A program made the translations under genes and the position numbers. From Pseudomonas viridiflava (GTDB lineage Bacteria > Pseudomonadota > Gammaproteobacteria > Pseudomonadales > Pseudomonadaceae), in assembly GCF_003702045.1 (NCBI RefSeq), contig NZ_RBTP01000033.1:62001-126000 (forward strand): a stretch of 64,000 nt of DNA. The letters are read 5' to 3'. The notes below the pieces were generated by a model. It had not been told where the DNA came from. It ran no database searches and saw only the letters and a program-made list of their open reading frames with translations. Below, one piece after another: positions 27,872 through 36,724 of this stretch; position 1 is the first letter of the stretch; each line of letters begins with the position of its first letter.

Positions 27872-28655
27872 AAAAGGACCTGCCGGCCTCTACCACAAGA
27901 CCGTGGTGTGCCTGCTGTTCCTGACCCTGCTGCTGCCCTTGGCCGGCACCTTTGTGTATTCGATATCGACGAGTTGGTCGGCAACTATTCTGCCCAGCGG
28001 CCTGACTTTCAAGTGGTACGTGGCGCTGTGGAGCGACCCGCGTTTTCTGGCGGCATTCGGTCAGTCGCTGCTGGTCTGTGTGGGGGCCCTGATCCTGTCG
28101 GTGGTACTGATTCTGCCGCTGCTGTTCGTGGTTCATTATCACTTCCCCCGCCTCGACGGGCTGATGAACATCCTGATCCTGTTGCCTTTCGCCGTGCCGC
28201 CTGTGGTGTCGTCGGTGGGGCTGCTGCAGCTCTATGGCTCAGGTCCGATGGCGATGGTCGGTACACCGTGGATTCTGATCGGCTGTTACTTCACAGTCGC
28301 GCTGCCGTTCATGTACCGCGCCATCACCAACAACCTGCAAGCCATCAACCTGACCGACCTGATGGACAGCGCCCAACTGTTGGGTGCCAGCACCTGGCAG
28401 GCCGCGTTCCTGGTGGTGCTGCCGAACCTGCGCAAGGGCCTGATGATTGCCTTGCTGCTGTCGTTCTCGTTCCTGTTCGGCGAGTTCGTGTTCGCCAACC
28501 TGCTGGTCGGCACGCGTTACGAAACCCTGCAGGTCTACCTCAACAACATGCGCAACAGCAGTGGCCACTTCAACAGCGCACTGGTGATTTCCTACTTCCT
28601 CTTCGTGCTGGTGCTGACCTGGGCCGCCAATCGACTGAACAAGGACAAAGACTGA
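27858..28655 (+). CDS. ABC transporter permease (second subunit)
   Basis: 265 residues with six membrane helices and the EAA-type loop MDSAQLLGASTWQAAFLVVL; PotC-like. AAGGAG precedes the ATG at 27858 inside the previous gene. The ATPase gene follows after one base. Confidence 0.9.
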   Translation: MSRVEKGPAGLYHKTVVCLLFLTLLLPLAGTFVYSISTSWSATILPSGLTFKWYVALWSDPRFLAAFGQSLLVCVGALILSVVLILPLLFVVHYHFPRLDGLMNILILLPFAVPPVVSSVGLLQLYGSGPMAMVGTPWILIGCYFTVALPFMYRAITNNLQAINLTDLMDSAQLLGASTWQAAFLVVLPNLRKGLMIALLLSFSFLFGEFVFANLLVGTRYETLQVYLNNMRNSSGHFNSALVISYFLFVLVLTWAANRLNKDKD

Positions 28656-28656
28656 G

Positions 28657-29646
28657 ATGAGTTTTGTCAGCATTGAAAACCTGCAGAAGAGCTACGCCAG
28701 CACGGCGGTGTTCAGCGACATCAACTGCACCATCGATAAGGGCGAATTCGTCACCCTGCTCGGCCCCTCCGGTTGTGGCAAATCCACCCTGCTGCGCTGC
28801 ATCGCGGGCCTGACCTCGGTCAACAGCGGCAGCATTGTGCTCGACGGTCAGGACCTGGTGCCGCTGACGCCGCAGAAGCGCAACATCGGCATGGTGTTCC
28901 AGAGCTACGCGCTGTTTCCCAACATGACGGTGGAGCAGAACGTCGCCTTTGGCCTGCGCATGCAGAAGGTCGGCCCGGACGAAAGTCAGAAACGCGTGGC
29001 CGAGATTCTCAAGCTGGTCGAGTTGCAGGACTACGCCAAACGCTATCCTCACCAGATGTCCGGCGGCCAGTGCCAGCGCGTCGCCCTGGCCCGCTCGCTG
29101 GTCACCCGCCCACGCCTGTTGCTGCTGGATGAACCGCTGTCGGCACTGGATGCACGAATTCGCAAACACCTGCGCGAGCAGATCCGGGCGATCCAGCGCG
29201 AGCTGGGCCTGACCACCATCTTCGTGACTCACGATCAGGAAGAAGCGCTGACCCTGTCGGACCGTATCTTCCTGATGAACCAGGGCCGTATCGTGCAGAG
29301 CGGCGATGCCGAAACGCTGTATACCGCGCCAGTGGATGTGTTCGCCGCCGGTTTCATCGGCAACTACAACCTGCTGGATGCCGACGACGCCAGCCGCCTG
29401 ATGCAACGCCCTATCAGCGGCCGCATCGCCATTCGCCCGGAATCCATCCAACTGAGCCTGACCGGCGAACTGGAAGGCGAAGTACGCAGTCACAGCCTGC
29501 TGGGCAACGTCATTCGCTACCGCGTGCAGGCGCGCGGTGTGGAATTGGTGGTCGACGTACTCAACCGCAGCGCGGATGATCTGCACCCTGACGGCCGCCG
29601 AGTGACGTTGAATATCGAGCCTTCCGCGCTGTGCCCGGTGGCTTGA
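28657..29646 (+). CDS. ABC transporter ATP-binding protein
   Basis: 329 residues. Walker A GPSGCGKST (residues 37-45), Q-loop VFQSYALFPNM, signature MSGGQCQRVALARSL, Walker B LLLLDEPLSALD, and switch H in FVTHDQEEAL. A C-terminal ~90-residue TOBE-like region (GRIAIRPESIQL) regulates transport in this class. It energises the adjacent permeases for uptake of the unknown, probably phosphorus-containing, substrate. Confidence 0.93.
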   Translation: MSFVSIENLQKSYASTAVFSDINCTIDKGEFVTLLGPSGCGKSTLLRCIAGLTSVNSGSIVLDGQDLVPLTPQKRNIGMVFQSYALFPNMTVEQNVAFGLRMQKVGPDESQKRVAEILKLVELQDYAKRYPHQMSGGQCQRVALARSLVTRPRLLLLDEPLSALDARIRKHLREQIRAIQRELGLTTIFVTHDQEEALTLSDRIFLMNQGRIVQSGDAETLYTAPVDVFAAGFIGNYNLLDADDASRLMQRPISGRIAIRPESIQLSLTGELEGEVRSHSLLGNVIRYRVQARGVELVVDVLNRSADDLHPDGRRVTLNIEPSALCPVA

Positions 29647-29673
29647 CCAACACATGATCTAAGGATGTACGCA

Positions 29674-30327
29674 ATGGCTTTAGCAATTTTCGACCTGGAC
29701 GAAACCCTGATCGGCGGCGACTGCGCCACCCTGTGGAGCGAGCAGATGGGCCGCCTCGGCTGGGTCGATCCGGTGTCGTTCATGCAGCGCAACGACGAGC
29801 TGATGGCCGCCTACAGCGCCGGTGAACTGGCGATGGAAGACTACATGGCATTCAGCCTTGAGCCGATGGCCGGTCGTACACCGGAAGAAATTGATCACCT
29901 GGTCGGTCCGTGGGTGGAAGACGTGATCGAGCCGATCATCTACAGCGACGCCTGCACGTGCATCGCCCAGCACCGCGCCAAGGGTGACCGGATTCTGGTG
30001 ATCTCTGCATCGGGCGTGCACTTGGTCAAGCCGATTGCCGAGCGTCTGGGCATCGACGAAGTGCTGGGTATTGAACTGGATGTGCAACACGGCGTTTACA
30101 GCGGCGGCACGGTGGGCGTGATGACCTATCGCGAAGGCAAGATCACCCGCCTGATGGACTGGCTGGATGCCGAAGGGGAAAACCTGGAGGGGGCGAGTTT
30201 CTATTCCGACTCGCGTAACGATCTGCCGTTGCTGCTCAAGGTCGATCACCCCAATGTGGTTAATCCTGATCCGGTGCTGCTCGAACATGCGCAAAAAGCC
30301 GGATGGCCGGTGCACAGCTGGACCTGA
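29674..30327 (+). CDS. HAD-IB family phosphatase
   Basis: 217 residues, starting at the ATG at 29674 to begin MALAIFDLDETL. HAD motif I is DLDET (Asp7 nucleophile, Asp9), motif II VISASG, and motif III/IV FYSDSRNDLPLL; the SerB-like subclass IB with a helical cap. It is the last gene of the GntR-controlled ABC operon, 27 bases behind the ATPase. It probably removes phosphate from an imported compound or from the product of the upstream hydrolase. Confidence 0.9.
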   Translation: MALAIFDLDETLIGGDCATLWSEQMGRLGWVDPVSFMQRNDELMAAYSAGELAMEDYMAFSLEPMAGRTPEEIDHLVGPWVEDVIEPIIYSDACTCIAQHRAKGDRILVISASGVHLVKPIAERLGIDEVLGIELDVQHGVYSGGTVGVMTYREGKITRLMDWLDAEGENLEGASFYSDSRNDLPLLLKVDHPNVVNPDPVLLEHAQKAGWPVHSWT

Positions 30328-30368
30328 AGCATTCAGCCAGCACGTAGCCCACTGAATTAATGTCGGTT

Positions 30369-30503
30369 CGCGGCGGGAGCTCTCGCCGCGTCTTCGATGC
30401 AGATAGAAGAATCGTGGGAGCGAGCTTGCTCGCGAAAGGGCTATTCCATCCACAAAGATAAGGTACGCGCAGCACAGCCTTCGCGAGCAAGCTCTCTCCC
30501 ACA
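30369..30503. repeat. operon-end palindrome and REP pair
   Basis: A near-perfect 22-base palindrome CGCGGCGGGAGCTCTCGCCG at 30369-30390 is followed by inverted REP arms: GTGGGAGCGAGCTTGCTCGCG from 30414 and CGCGAGCAAGCTCTCTCCCAC ending at 30502. The arms may protect the operon mRNA 3' end. No gene lies between 30328 and 30571. Confidence 0.8.
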
Positions 30504-30571
30504 CAGTCTGCACCGTTCAGTGTCTACTGCGAGAGCGGCCTGGAACGCGCGGCCCGCAAAGGCCGCGGTCA

Positions 30572-31534
30572 TCATTTCAGACTTTCGTCGATCACCAGCA
30601 CGATCTTGCCGGACACCTGATTGGTCGCCAGTTCTTCGAACGCAGCGTCCGCGTCGTCGATGGCAAAGGTTTTGGACAGTTGCGGCTTCAAGCGACCTTC
30701 GGTGAACAGCGGCCAGACAAACTGACCCAGATCACGCAGCAAATCGGCCTTGAACGTTTCGTCGCGACTGCGCAGGGTCGAACCCATCAGATGGATACGC
30801 TTGCCCAGCACGTGGGCCAGATCCACCTGTGCATCGCGACCGCCCATCGTGCCGATCAACACCCAGCGGCTGTCCAGTCCGAGCAGTTTGACGTTCAACT
30901 CGGCGTAATTGCCGCCGACCGGATCGAGGATAACGTCGAACGGTGCGAAATCGCTCAGAGCCTCCAGACTTTCGCTGCGCACCACGCCGCCCTGGGCACC
31001 CAGTTCGACGCAATACGCCAGGCGCTCGGCAGAGCCGACGCTGACCCAGACCGGGCTGCCGAACGCTTTGCAAAGCTGAATACCGGCTGAACCAACGCCA
31101 CTTGCCCCCGCGTGCAGCAGCACTTTTTCCCCAGGTTTCAGGCCCGCAAGCTGAAACAGGTTCAGCCAGGCCGTCGCGTACACCTCAGGAATGGCAGCAG
31201 CCTCATGCAGCGACAGGCCTTCCGGCACCGGCAACACATGACGCGCATCGACCACCACTTCTTCGGCCATCGCCCCGCCTGCCAGCAGCGCGCAGACACG
31301 GTCTCCAACCAGCCAGGACGTGCCCGGACCGACTTCGGCAATGACTCCGGAGCACTCCAGACCCAGGACGCTGGTGACGCCCGGCGGCGGCGGATATTTG
31401 CCCGCGCGCTGCAACAGATCGGCCCGATTCAAACCCGCCGCAGCGACTTTGATGCGAACCTGCCCCACATCGAGAGCCGGACTTGGCTCTTCGACCCATT
31501 CCACATGTCCTTCCACGCCTTGCAATGCCTTCAC
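30572..31534 (-). CDS. NAD(P)H:quinone oxidoreductase / zinc-type alcohol dehydrogenase-like protein
   Basis: 320 residues from a GTG at 31534 with GGAGG four bases upstream. It is a medium-chain dehydrogenase of the quinone-oxidoreductase branch: AAGLNRADLLQRAGKYPPPP, GLECSGVI, LHAGASGVGSAGIQL (cofactor loop) and a C-terminal SGKIVLVID. Zinc-binding cysteines are missing, as expected. It faces away from prc with a 137-base shared promoter region. Confidence 0.88.
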   Translation of the reverse strand: MKALQGVEGHVEWVEEPSPALDVGQVRIKVAAAGLNRADLLQRAGKYPPPPGVTSVLGLECSGVIAEVGPGTSWLVGDRVCALLAGGAMAEEVVVDARHVLPVPEGLSLHEAAAIPEVYATAWLNLFQLAGLKPGEKVLLHAGASGVGSAGIQLCKAFGSPVWVSVGSAERLAYCVELGAQGGVVRSESLEALSDFAPFDVILDPVGGNYAELNVKLLGLDSRWVLIGTMGGRDAQVDLAHVLGKRIHLMGSTLRSRDETFKADLLRDLGQFVWPLFTEGRLKPQLSKTFAIDDADAAFEELATNQVSGKIVLVIDESLK

Positions 31535-31671
31535 GGTGCCTCCATAGTGAGTCCAGACTGAGCCCGTGGCTGTTTGCCCGGGCTTTTGCATTATGCGGCC
31601 GGGTTCAAAGGAACCGGCGACCTCAAAGACGGCCTAATATGCGTTATCAATTGTCCTCGCGTCGAATCAGC

Positions 31672-33753
31672 ATGAAGCAACTATTCCCTAGTACCGCCCT
31701 CGCACTGTTTGTCGGCCTGAGCGTTTTGCCGATGTCAGCCAGCACCTTTGCCGCCAACAGCTGGGATAATCTTCAGCCGGACCGCGACGAAGTGGTTGCC
31801 AGCCTCAACGTGGTTGAGCTGCTCAAGCGACATCACTACAGCAAGCCGCCATTGGACGACAAGCGTTCAGCGATCATCTACCAGAGCTACATCAAGCAAC
31901 TGGATCCGTCGCGCAGCTACTTCATGGCAAGCGACATTGCCGAATTCGACAAATGGCAGTTTCAGTTCGACGACTTCCTTAAGAGCGGTGACCTGAACCC
32001 AGGGTTCACTATTTACAAACGCTATCTGGACCGCATCAAGGCGCGTCTGGACTTTGCGCTTGCAGAATTGGCCAAAGGCGTCGACAAGATTGACCTGAAC
32101 GCCAAGGAAACCCTGCTGGTGGACCGCAAGGACGCCGCATGGCCCAAGGACACCGCCGAGCTCGACGAGCTGTGGCGCAAACGCATCAAGGATGAGGTTC
32201 TGCGCCTGAAGATCGCAGGCAAGGACCCGGCCAAGATTCAGGAAACCCTGACCAAGCGTTACAAGAATCAGCTTGCACGGGTGGGCCAGACCCGCGCCGA
32301 AGATATTTTCCAGGCGTACATCAACACCTTCGCCATGTCGTACGATCCGCACACCAACTACCTGTCACCGGACAGCGCGGAGAACTTCGACATCAACATG
32401 AGCCTGTCGCTGGAAGGCATCGGCGCCGTGTTGCAGAGCGACAACGACAACGTGAAGATCGTGCGTCTGGTGCCGGCAGGTCCTGCGGCCAAGACCAAAC
32501 AGGTCGCTCCGGCCGACAAGATTGTCGCGGTCGCCCAGGGCGACAAGGAAATGGTCGACGTTATCGGCTGGCGCCTGGACGAAGTGGTCAAGCTGATCCG
32601 TGGTCCGAAAGGCTCGGTGGTTCGCCTGGAAATCATTCCGGCCAGCAACGCACCGAACGACCAGACCACCAAGATCGTGGCCATCACTCGCGAAGCGGTG
32701 AAGCTTGAGGAACAGGCTGCCAAGAAGTCGATCCTGCACATCAAGCAGGATGGCAAGGATTACAAGCTGGGCGTCATCGACATCCCGGCCTTTTACCTGG
32801 ACTTCAAGGCCTACCGTGCTGGCGATCCCGAGTACAAAAGCACGACCCGTGATGTGAAGAAACTGCTGACCGAACTGCAGGCCGAGAAGGTCGATGGCGT
32901 GGTGCTGGACCTTCGCAATAACGGTGGCGGCTCGCTTCAGGAAGCCACCGAGCTGACCAGCCTGTTCATCGATCGCGGCCCAACCGTGCTGGTGCGCAAC
33001 GCGGACGGCAAGGTCGATGTGCTTGAAGACGAAGCCAAGGGTGCCTTCTACAAAGGCCCGATGGCGCTGCTGGTGAACCGCCTGTCCGCCTCGGCATCGG
33101 AAATTTTCGCTGGCGCCATGCAGGATTACCACCGTGCGCTGGTCATCGGCGGTCAAACCTTCGGCAAAGGCACCGTGCAGACCATTCAACCGCTCAATCA
33201 TGGCGAGTTGAAACTGACCCTGGCCAAGTTCTACCGGGTTTCCGGCCAGAGCACCCAGCATCAGGGCGTCGTACCGGACATCACCTACCCGTCGCTGATC
33301 GATACCAAAGAAATCGGCGAGAGCGCCCTGCCCGAGGCCATGCCGTGGGACAGCATCAAACCGGCGATCAAGCCGGCCATCGATCCGTTCAAGCCGTTCC
33401 TGGCCCAATTGCAGGCACGCCATGACGTGCGTTCTGCCAAGGATGCCGAGTTCGTGTTCATCGAGGATCGTTTGGCGCTGGCCAAGAAGCTCATGAACGA
33501 GAAGACCGTCAGCCTCAACGAAGCCGACCGTCGCGCCGAACATGCGTCCATAGAAGGCAAGCAGCTTGCGCTGGAAAACACTCGTCGCAAGGCCAAGGGT
33601 GAAGAACCGCTCAAGGAACTGAAGAAAGAGGACGAAGACGCGCTGCCGGTGGAAGACGAGAAGACCAAGCCGGAAGACGATGCGTACCTGTCTGAAACTG
33701 GTCGCATTCTGATCGACTACCTCGGCCTGAGTGCTTCGGTTGCAAAGAAATAA
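31672..33753 (+). CDS. prc: carboxy-terminal processing (tail-specific) protease Prc
   Basis: 693 residues from the ATG at 31672, giving a plain signal peptide (MKQLFPSTALALFVG...STFA|AN); an in-frame ATG at 31639 would add 11 residues and cannot be excluded. After a ~200-residue helical N-domain comes a PDZ domain (SLEGIGAVLQSDNDNVKIV) and the S41 catalytic core with SASASEIF (Ser) and FGKGTVQT (Lys). The C-terminal ~150 residues are a lysine/glutamate-rich DUF3340 tail. Periplasmic Prc degrades damaged or ssrA-tagged proteins and tunes cell-wall hydrolases. Confidence 0.93.
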   Translation: MKQLFPSTALALFVGLSVLPMSASTFAANSWDNLQPDRDEVVASLNVVELLKRHHYSKPPLDDKRSAIIYQSYIKQLDPSRSYFMASDIAEFDKWQFQFDDFLKSGDLNPGFTIYKRYLDRIKARLDFALAELAKGVDKIDLNAKETLLVDRKDAAWPKDTAELDELWRKRIKDEVLRLKIAGKDPAKIQETLTKRYKNQLARVGQTRAEDIFQAYINTFAMSYDPHTNYLSPDSAENFDINMSLSLEGIGAVLQSDNDNVKIVRLVPAGPAAKTKQVAPADKIVAVAQGDKEMVDVIGWRLDEVVKLIRGPKGSVVRLEIIPASNAPNDQTTKIVAITREAVKLEEQAAKKSILHIKQDGKDYKLGVIDIPAFYLDFKAYRAGDPEYKSTTRDVKKLLTELQAEKVDGVVLDLRNNGGGSLQEATELTSLFIDRGPTVLVRNADGKVDVLEDEAKGAFYKGPMALLVNRLSASASEIFAGAMQDYHRALVIGGQTFGKGTVQTIQPLNHGELKLTLAKFYRVSGQSTQHQGVVPDITYPSLIDTKEIGESALPEAMPWDSIKPAIKPAIDPFKPFLAQLQARHDVRSAKDAEFVFIEDRLALAKKLMNEKTVSLNEADRRAEHASIEGKQLALENTRRKAKGEEPLKELKKEDEDALPVEDEKTKPEDDAYLSETGRILIDYLGLSASVAKK

Positions 33754-33825
33754 GCGGCACGTGACGCTTGATGGCCAATTAGCAGCAACGGTCATCAAAC
33801 AGTCATGAAGCTGTCGTGAAATGAC

Positions 33826-33856
33826 GGGCTGAACGCCAATGCGTTCAGCCCTTTTT
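33826..33856 (+). terminator. rho-independent terminator of prc
   Basis: GGGCTGAACGC-CAAT-GCGTTCAGCCC followed by TTTTTA. It lies just before the EAL gene start and rules out the in-frame ATG at 33839 as start of that gene. Confidence 0.92.
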
Positions 33857-33874
33857 ATTGCCATCGAGATCATC

Positions 33875-35647
33875 ATGACCGTGACTGAACAGCTGGGCGC
33901 ACTGAGTTCCATCCTGGCTCGCGGTGATTTGCACAGCCTGTTCCAGCCCATCGTCTCGTTGTCACAGCGCAGCATTCTGGGCTATGAAGCCTTGACGCGT
34001 GGGCCGTCCAACAGCCCTCTCCACTCGCCCCTCAATCTGTTTGCCGTTGCTCGCCAGGCTGGCCGCCTGAGCGAACTGGAACTGACCTGCCGGGAAAGCG
34101 CCTGCAGACGTTTCAGCCAGCAGCAGTTGCCCGGCAAGCTGTTCCTCAACGTGTCGCCCGAATCGTTGCTTGAAGCCTCGCACCCTCCAGGTCGAACCCT
34201 TGAGATGCTGCGTCGTTACAATATCGCGCCCAAGAACGTGGTGATCGAGCTGACGGAGCAGATGCCGACCGACGATTTCGATCTGCTCTACAACGCCCTG
34301 CACCACTACCGCGACATGGGCTTTTCCATCGCACTGGACGACCTGGGGGCCGGGTATTCGAGCCTGCGTCTGTGGTCCGAATTGCGGCCGGACTATGTGA
34401 AGATCGACCGGCACTTTATCGACGGCATTCACCAGGACGCGGTGAAGCGCGAGTTCGTCGGTTCCATGCTGCAAATGGCCAGGGCCTCCAGAGCCATCGT
34501 GATCGCCGAAGGCATCGAATTGCCGGAAGAGCTGGCGGTCCTGACCGACATGGGCGTGGATCTGGTCCAGGGCTATCTGCTGGCCCGCCCGCAGGAGCGC
34601 CCGATGCGCGATACCCGGGCCATGCTGCCCAAGGCCGAGGCGGCGGCTCCCGGATTGAATGAAGACGCGGCTGATCTGTCGGCACTGCTCAGTCAGCAAC
34701 CGTCCGTGAGCCAGTCCACCCCGACGGCCGACGTGCTGGAAGCGTTCCGCAAACAGGCCAATCTGAACTCACTGGCAGTGCTGGACGACGATGCACGGCC
34801 TTGCGGCATCGTCCATCGGCACTCGCTGTCCGAAGCGCTGCTCAAACCGTTTGGCACCGAACTGTTCGCCCGCAAACCGATTAGCCGGCTGATGAGCGAT
34901 GACTTCCTGGCCGTGGAAGTCAGTCAGTCGTTGCAGCAGGTCAGCCGCCTGCTCACCAGCCGTGCGCGCCAACGGATCGAAGAAGACTTCATCATCACCC
35001 TCAACGGCACTTATCTGGGGCTGGGTCGGGTGATTGACGTACTCAAGCTAATTACCGAAATGAAAATCCAGCAAGCGCGCTACGCCAACCCGCTGACGCT
35101 GCTGCCGGGCAACGTACCGATCCAGCAGTGCCTGACTCGCCTGTTGCAACAAGGGCGCGAGTCGATGATCTGCTACGTGGACATCGACAGCTTCAAGCCT
35201 TTCAACGATATCTATGGCTACGCACGCGGCGACGAAGTGCTGCTGTGTCTGGCGCACTGCCTGAACGACCGCGTCGATCCCAGCCGGGATTTCGTCGGGC
35301 ACATTGGCGGGGATGATTTTCTGATGGTGCTCGGCTTCGAGGACTGGGAAAGGCGCCTGCACAACCTGCTCGACGACTTTCAGAACCAGTGCCGTCGCTT
35401 CTACCGGGCCGAGCATCTGGAGTCTGGCTGCTTCGTTGCACTCAACCGCCAGGGGCAGCGTCAGGAGTTCCCGCTGCTGTCACTTTCCATTGGCGTGGTG
35501 CATTTGCGTGAAGAAAGCTGCGCTCAGATCAACGCCAGCCAACTGGCCGACCTGGCCTCGCAGGCAAAACACTTCGCCAAGGACATGGCGGGCGCGAGCA
35601 TTCATGTCATCGATTCGTCGCGGCTGGATTTGCTGGTGGAGGCGTGA
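33875..35647 (+). CDS. EAL-CBS-GGDEF cyclic-di-GMP signalling protein
   Basis: 590 residues starting at 33875, after the prc terminator. N-terminal EAL domain: GYEALTRG (E38), LNVSPESLL, VIELTEQ, ALDDLGAGYSS, KIDRHFI, IAEGIE and VQGY, i.e. every catalytic residue of a c-di-GMP phosphodiesterase is present. A CBS-like pair spans roughly 295-415, and a C-terminal GGDEF domain carries GGDDF, a substitution likely to weaken or abolish cyclase activity. The order EAL-CBS-GGDEF next to prc is the same as at the prc locus of P. aeruginosa (recalled). Prediction: a phosphodiesterase tuned by nucleotide binding at CBS or by GTP at the degenerate domain. Confidence 0.92.
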   Translation: MTVTEQLGALSSILARGDLHSLFQPIVSLSQRSILGYEALTRGPSNSPLHSPLNLFAVARQAGRLSELELTCRESACRRFSQQQLPGKLFLNVSPESLLEASHPPGRTLEMLRRYNIAPKNVVIELTEQMPTDDFDLLYNALHHYRDMGFSIALDDLGAGYSSLRLWSELRPDYVKIDRHFIDGIHQDAVKREFVGSMLQMARASRAIVIAEGIELPEELAVLTDMGVDLVQGYLLARPQERPMRDTRAMLPKAEAAAPGLNEDAADLSALLSQQPSVSQSTPTADVLEAFRKQANLNSLAVLDDDARPCGIVHRHSLSEALLKPFGTELFARKPISRLMSDDFLAVEVSQSLQQVSRLLTSRARQRIEEDFIITLNGTYLGLGRVIDVLKLITEMKIQQARYANPLTLLPGNVPIQQCLTRLLQQGRESMICYVDIDSFKPFNDIYGYARGDEVLLCLAHCLNDRVDPSRDFVGHIGGDDFLMVLGFEDWERRLHNLLDDFQNQCRRFYRAEHLESGCFVALNRQGQRQEFPLLSLSIGVVHLREESCAQINASQLADLASQAKHFAKDMAGASIHVIDSSRLDLLVEA

Positions 35648-35683
35648 GAATCAAAGCCAGGCCAGAGATGAGTATGCATTCTT

Positions 35684-35853
35684 TGTGGGAGGCGCCCCCA
35701 CGTCTTCGACGTAGCGCTGTCGCGTAGCAAACTCAGTGGGAGCGTTTCAGTAAGTCACAGGTCGTTTGAAAGGAGGCGGCTCGCCGACGATAGCGTCCGC
35801 CCAGTCGATGATGTGTCGCCTGACAAACCGAATCGCCGGCAAGCCGCTTCCCA
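35684..35853. repeat. compound REP/mosaic repeat
   Basis: Starts with GTGGGAGGCGCC, contains CACGTCTTCGACGTAGCGCT (35700-35719), a second GTGGGAGCG at 35736, a stretch resembling 50539-50612 and ends with CGCCGGCAAGCCGCTTCCCAC. It fills nearly all of the gene-free 35648-35910. Confidence 0.75.
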
Positions 35854-35910
35854 CGGCCGCACGCTTGCCTGAATGATCAAACCCTCAGCGTTATGCACGA
35901 GAAGCGAAAT

Positions 35911-36294
35911 TCAAACGCTGCCCGTCTGCACGTCCACTTCCGGGTAGCTGTACTCGAACACCCGCGCCACTTCGGCGGCATGCCACGAGGCTGCGGCTAC
36001 GCCATCGGAAGGGCCGGAGAAACGGCCCAATCGTTCAACGCATTCGAAGAAGCCGGGACGCGGCAGGCGGCTGGCGCCCTGGCTGATCACCAGCGAACTG
36101 CGTAGAGGTTGTTCCGCGCGGGCATCCATTGCCGCCAGATGCTCAAGCGCCGCAGTCAACGTCTGCATGGCCGGGCTGGGCAATTGCAAGCGTTCCAGCA
36201 GTGCCCGGTAGGTCACCAGATGGCGTTGACGGCGCGCATGGTTCAGCTCACTCAGCAAGCCGTCCCAGTGCTGACGGCTGATGCGCACGCTCAT
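35911..36294 (-). CDS. conserved hypothetical protein paired with an HTH regulator
   Basis: 127 residues, not recognised. The N-terminal half looks like a small helical domain (HLVTYRALLERLQLPSPAM), with a basic LRSSLVISQGASRLPRPGFF middle, reminiscent of winged-helix substrates rather than an enzyme; there are no cysteine or catalytic clusters. Its start overlaps the HTH gene stop by 4 bases (ATGA), so the two form a two-gene unit. A toxin-antitoxin-like arrangement is possible but unsupported by any known toxin motif. Confidence 0.7.
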   Translation of the reverse strand: MSVRISRQHWDGLLSELNHARRQRHLVTYRALLERLQLPSPAMQTLTAALEHLAAMDARAEQPLRSSLVISQGASRLPRPGFFECVERLGRFSGPSDGVAAASWHAAEVARVFEYSYPEVDVQTGSV

Positions 36295-36626
36295 GACTCA
36301 CCCCGCCAGCCCGGAACGCCCAGTTCCCAGGCTAGGCTGCGCTTGATAGCCGCGTCCGGCTCACGTGTGCCGTTTTCAATCAGTTCCAGGTAGGAGGGGC
36401 TGATACCCACTGCTCGCGCCAGCGTTGCCACCTCCAGCCCCTTGGCGATACGCAGTGCGCCCAAGCGACCGAAGGCGGGATGCTCTGCAGCTTCAGGTGT
36501 CGGCTGCGCGGCACTCGGACGGGGCTTTTCCGCCAGCCCTGCCGCCTTGAGCAGAGCCTGATACTGAGCCCAAGGCAGGACTGCATACTCAGGCTCGCCA
36601 TCACGAGATATCACTTGAAGATCCAT
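36291..36626 (-). CDS. XRE-type HTH protein with Phd-like N-terminus
   Basis: 111 residues. The first ~30 (MDLQVISRDGEPEYAVLPWA, then QYQALL) resemble the start of Phd/YefM-type or linked antitoxin proteins; residues ~55-105 are a classic XRE helix-turn-helix (LRIAKGLEVATLARAVGISP, SYLELIENGTREP). Likely represses its own operon. A possible ribosome site, AAGGGGAGT, lies upstream on the minus strand. Confidence 0.82.
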   Translation of the reverse strand: MDLQVISRDGEPEYAVLPWAQYQALLKAAGLAEKPRPSAAQPTPEAAEHPAFGRLGALRIAKGLEVATLARAVGISPSYLELIENGTREPDAAIKRSLAWELGVPGWRGES

Positions 36627-36724
36627 AGACTCCCCTTGCAGTACAAGGCCACATTCCGGATTGGCTTATCCCTGTGCAGGCATCTTAACAGCGGAACGCT
36701 ACGGCTTGTGCTCAAACGCTTCAC

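Noticed and set aside
23985..30327. Classical 2-aminoethylphosphonate operon (phnSTUV with phnWX)
   Set aside because: The transporter type and regulator fit, but no PhnW transaminase or PhnX hydrolase is present, so the name is not justified.
32365..33975. 536-residue minus-strand frame across prc and the EAL gene
   Set aside because: Antisense to two conserved genes and crosses their terminator; no recognisable domain.
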